Below are positions 61,525 to 64,000 of a DNA stretch of 64,000 nt, piece after piece; positions within the stretch are counted from its first letter, which is position 1; the number at the start of each line of letters is the position of its first letter. Both the position numbers and the translations under genes were made by a program. The stretch covers positions 682,001 to 746,000 of the forward strand of contig NZ_LECU01000004.1 of NCBI RefSeq assembly GCF_001027745.1. Direction: 5' to 3'. Under the pieces are notes generated by a model, which saw nothing but the letters and a program-made list of their open reading frames with translations, made no database searches and was not told where the DNA came from. This DNA is from Pedobacter sp. BMA. GTDB taxonomy: Bacteria; Bacteroidota; Bacteroidia; Sphingobacteriales; Sphingobacteriaceae.

Positions 61525-64000
61525 TTGAAAAATTTTCTGCTCTTACTCTCTCTCCTGTTGCTATTTGCTTATACCCCAAGCTTAGCACAAACGTCCTGTG
61601 ATATAAAAGGAAGTGTTACCGACTCTACAAAAAAAGCAATAAGCGGTATAACCGTCAAAATTACTTTTGGTAAAGACTCATCCTACACCACTACTGATGA
61701 TAGGGGAAGTTTTTCCTTTTCTAAAATAAATGCAAAAAGTCTTGTGATCAATATAGGCGGTATAGGTTATAAAACCCACATGGCAAAATACACTATCAAA
61801 CCCGACATGTCTGAAATTGATATAGGCACAATTATATTAAAAGGTGGCGAAATCATTCTGGAGGATGTCACCATCAAAGCTAAACCAGTGGCGATAAAAT
61901 ACAAGCAGGATACGGTTGAATATGATGCAAATGCTTTTCATATTCAGGAAGATGACCGTGTTAGCGATTTGCTCAAGCAGTTGCCCGGAGTTGAACTAGA
62001 CGAAAATGACAACGTAACCGCAATGGGAAAAGGCATGACTAAACTTCGTGTCAATGGCCGTGATTTTTTCACGAATAATGTCAAAGATTTCATTTCAAAA
62101 CTTCCGGCAGGTATTGTTTCCAAAATACAGGTAATTGATGATTTTGGTGATCAGGCAAATTTTACAGGAATCAAAGTGGGCGAATCACAAAAGATGCTCA
62201 ATATTGTTACTAAGCCAGGTATGGATAACGGCCAGTTCGGAGGTTTTGGATTTAGCGCTGGTACCAATAAGCAGATAGGTGGAAATGGGAATGTAAACCT
62301 TTGGAAAGGGAGTAAGCAAAGCAACGGTAGTATTGGTTATAACATTGCCGATAATGGCGCCGGCATTTCTGAAAGCCGGAATATTGGTTTTAGCCATAGT
62401 GATAAATTAAAAGACAAAGGCAATTTTGGAATAAATTACGGTTACCGGGGTGGATCAAATAACTCGACAAGTATGCAAACGGTTGAAACCATCAGCCCGT
62501 TAGGTAAATTGAACAGCCAGATCGAAAACCGCTCCTCTTCAGGGAATAACGGGCACAATATGTCCGTCAATTTCAATCAGGTTTCTAAAAAAGTCTTTTT
62601 ATTGAGCTCAGCCAGCTTTGAGACCAACAATTCCCAATCGCAAAATAGTTCATCAAATTTACAAACTGGTTTAACCAGGCAGGATTTCATCAACAACACC
62701 CGGGCCAATAACCGCACGCCTTCATTTCGGACCAATCTTGACTTTTCTAAAAAGCTTACAAAAAACACTTTTTCAGGGAACTTTTCCTTTTCAAGCTCAT
62801 CTAACCAATCCGAACAAAATGTTATAACTAATACCTTGTATTATAGTTCTAGCGGCAATTTAGAAAAAGATTCCTTGTTAAACAGGACCGTATATAACAA
62901 AGGTGGAAACAAGCAATTTAGTTTCGGGCTAACCTATGGTATCAGTTTGAAAAAAGATACACTACTGAGCAGGAGCTTAAATTTCAGTTATCATGGATCT
63001 GTTGGATTAACCAACAGCGATTTACAGACTTACGTACTTAATCCATCCACCTTCAGCACAACGAGGGTTGATTCACTGAGTGTACTGACTAAAAACTCAA
63101 CGCTAAATCAATCTCTGGACGTGCGCTATTACCAAACGGGAAAAAAGGGTCGGTTAAGTATAGGACTAAATGCACGACCAAATCTGATCCGCAACGAATA
63201 TCCGCAGGAGGGTAATACTTATAGTAACAATTATATCAATGTCTCACCTACGTTTAGCTACTCGAAGACCTTTACCAGCACTAAATCCCTCTCGGTAAAT
63301 TATAATGGTCAAAATAACAACCCCGGTATTTCGCAAATGCAACCAGTGAGAAATACGCAGAATTTACAGAACATTGTTATCGGCAATCCCGAGCTTAAAT
63401 CATCTTTCAACCATTCTGTTTCGTCAAACTTTAATTATTTCGGTAAGAAAAGCGAAATCTCTATCCAGAGTGGAGTTGCCATTAGTGCCACGCAAAATGA
63501 AATTGTTAATAACATCATTTTAATTCCCGATACACTTGGCGCCTACAAGCAGGAAACACGTTTTGAAAATGTGAATGGAAACTATAATGTGAGCTTAAAC
63601 TATAATATCAATATTCCTTTCAAATCAAGAAAATATACTATATCCATTGGAGGAAACGCCGGAAATTCCCGTAAAACCGCAATTGTTAACAGTATGAGAA
63701 GTTTCAATAAGGGTTACAACATTTCTCAAAATCTTTCAGGAAGAATGAACACTAAAAAACTGACCACTACAGTAGGTATAGGCTACAATATGGACACCAA
63801 CAACGATAATAATATGAATGCTTTTAATGCAGGTCTTGCCGGTTACAACCTTTTGCTCAATACGGGTCAATCTTTCATCAAAACAGAAAATTACCACGCT
63901 AATTTTTCAACTTCGTTGAAGCTAAAAATCCTCAGAATTAGTGTCAATGGCAGTTATAATACCAGCAAAAACAAGAATAATACCAGTACAACATCCCTGC
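61525..64000 (+). CDS. Outer-membrane beta-barrel protein (TonB-receptor-like), TTG start, partial
   Basis: From a TTG at 61525 (or 61522) the frame gives MKNFLLLLSLLLLFAYTPSL then AQTSCDIKG, a signal peptide. A CarboxypepD_reg-like domain follows (VTDSTKKAISGITVKITFGK), then a plug-like region (DRVSDLLKQLPGVELDENDN, RVNGRDFFTNNVKDF). After that come hundreds of residues of amphipathic strands, open to the window end (825 codons). Such proteins form TonB-dependent-like outer-membrane barrels (OMP_b-brl_3). No ATG lies near the signal peptide, so TTG is the likely start. The substrate is unknown. Confidence 0.85.
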   Translation, partial: MKNFLLLLSLLLLFAYTPSLAQTSCDIKGSVTDSTKKAISGITVKITFGKDSSYTTTDDRGSFSFSKINAKSLVINIGGIGYKTHMAKYTIKPDMSEIDIGTIILKGGEIILEDVTIKAKPVAIKYKQDTVEYDANAFHIQEDDRVSDLLKQLPGVELDENDNVTAMGKGMTKLRVNGRDFFTNNVKDFISKLPAGIVSKIQVIDDFGDQANFTGIKVGESQKMLNIVTKPGMDNGQFGGFGFSAGTNKQIGGNGNVNLWKGSKQSNGSIGYNIADNGAGISESRNIGFSHSDKLKDKGNFGINYGYRGGSNNSTSMQTVETISPLGKLNSQIENRSSSGNNGHNMSVNFNQVSKKVFLLSSASFETNNSQSQNSSSNLQTGLTRQDFINNTRANNRTPSFRTNLDFSKKLTKNTFSGNFSFSSSSNQSEQNVITNTLYYSSSGNLEKDSLLNRTVYNKGGNKQFSFGLTYGISLKKDTLLSRSLNFSYHGSVGLTNSDLQTYVLNPSTFSTTRVDSLSVLTKNSTLNQSLDVRYYQTGKKGRLSIGLNARPNLIRNEYPQEGNTYSNNYINVSPTFSYSKTFTSTKSLSVNYNGQNNNPGISQMQPVRNTQNLQNIVIGNPELKSSFNHSVSSNFNYFGKKSEISIQSGVAISATQNEIVNNIILIPDTLGAYKQETRFENVNGNYNVSLNYNINIPFKSRKYTISIGGNAGNSRKTAIVNSMRSFNKGYNISQNLSGRMNTKKLTTTVGIGYNMDTNNDNNMNAFNAGLAGYNLLLNTGQSFIKTENYHANFSTSLKLKILRISVNGSYNTSKNKNNTSTTSL

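Overview
The window looks like chromosomal DNA from an AT-rich member of the Bacteroidota, most likely Sphingobacteriaceae (Pedobacter- or Mucilaginibacter-like). This is inferred from the gene families present: DUF4286, Cthe_2159-type lipoprotein, metzincin with DUF5117/DUF4953 flavour, fused alpha/beta 2-oxoacid dehydrogenase E1, and a CarboxypepD_reg outer-membrane barrel. It is also supported by many copies of the Bacteroidota promoter -7 box TAnnTTTG just in front of genes. No complete mobile element and no CRISPR array was seen.

Layout. 1-9.3 kb: a truncated S9 peptidase lipoprotein whose nucleophile motif lacks serine, a periplasmic TPR protein, then housekeeping genes (MazG-like pyrophosphohydrolase, dtd, a FabH-like synthase, clpS, a thioredoxin-fold protein, rsmA, pdxA). 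9.7-16.8 kb: an MFS transporter and a sulfurtransferase, followed by the conserved fatty-acid cluster DUF177-rpmF-plsX-fabH-accB-accC, with two structured intergenic regions. 16.9-26.4 kb: LVIVD lipoprotein, tatC, rpiB, M28 peptidase, lutB-like protein, fused 2-oxoacid dehydrogenase E1 and adenine deaminase. 26.5-33.2 kb: mainly minus strand, with a SprT-like protein, a PIF1/RecD-type helicase with an HTH tail, two GNAT acetyltransferases and the GTPases der and era.

33.3-39.0 kb is the most unusual part. Two tRNA-fMet/tRNA-Glu operons, each with its own promoter and terminator, flank about 5.3 kb of poorly conserved DNA. The fMet genes lie in an 80-bp perfect direct repeat. The interval holds the C-terminal remnant of a tyrosine recombinase, IS-like inverted-repeat debris, an orphan SMI1/KNR4 immunity-type protein, two small lipoproteins, small membrane proteins, an ankyrin-repeat protein and at least one secreted-protein pseudogene with several stops and frameshifts. 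It reads as an old, decaying tRNA-associated island.

39.1-64 kb: DinB, a large secreted metzincin-like protease, a beta-helix lipoprotein, an AraC regulator and an SDR enzyme, a lysine-rich small protein, an HxlR regulator, a protein with a lysine-rich repeat tail, an ArsR regulator with an alkene reductase, pirin, a HIT protein, greA, an M1 peptidase, OsmC, a NagZ-like GH3, a very acidic small protein, a secreted thioredoxin, a TatD-like hydrolase, tcdA, an AddA/RecB-like helicase-nuclease without a visible partner, and a TTG-initiated outer-membrane barrel protein running off the end.

Functionally, most of the window is core metabolism, RNA/translation maintenance and envelope proteolysis. 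At least seven genes have a -7 box only 3-7 nt before the start codon, so they are probably transcribed as leaderless or nearly leaderless mRNAs. All functional names are read from sequence motifs by eye; no database search was possible.
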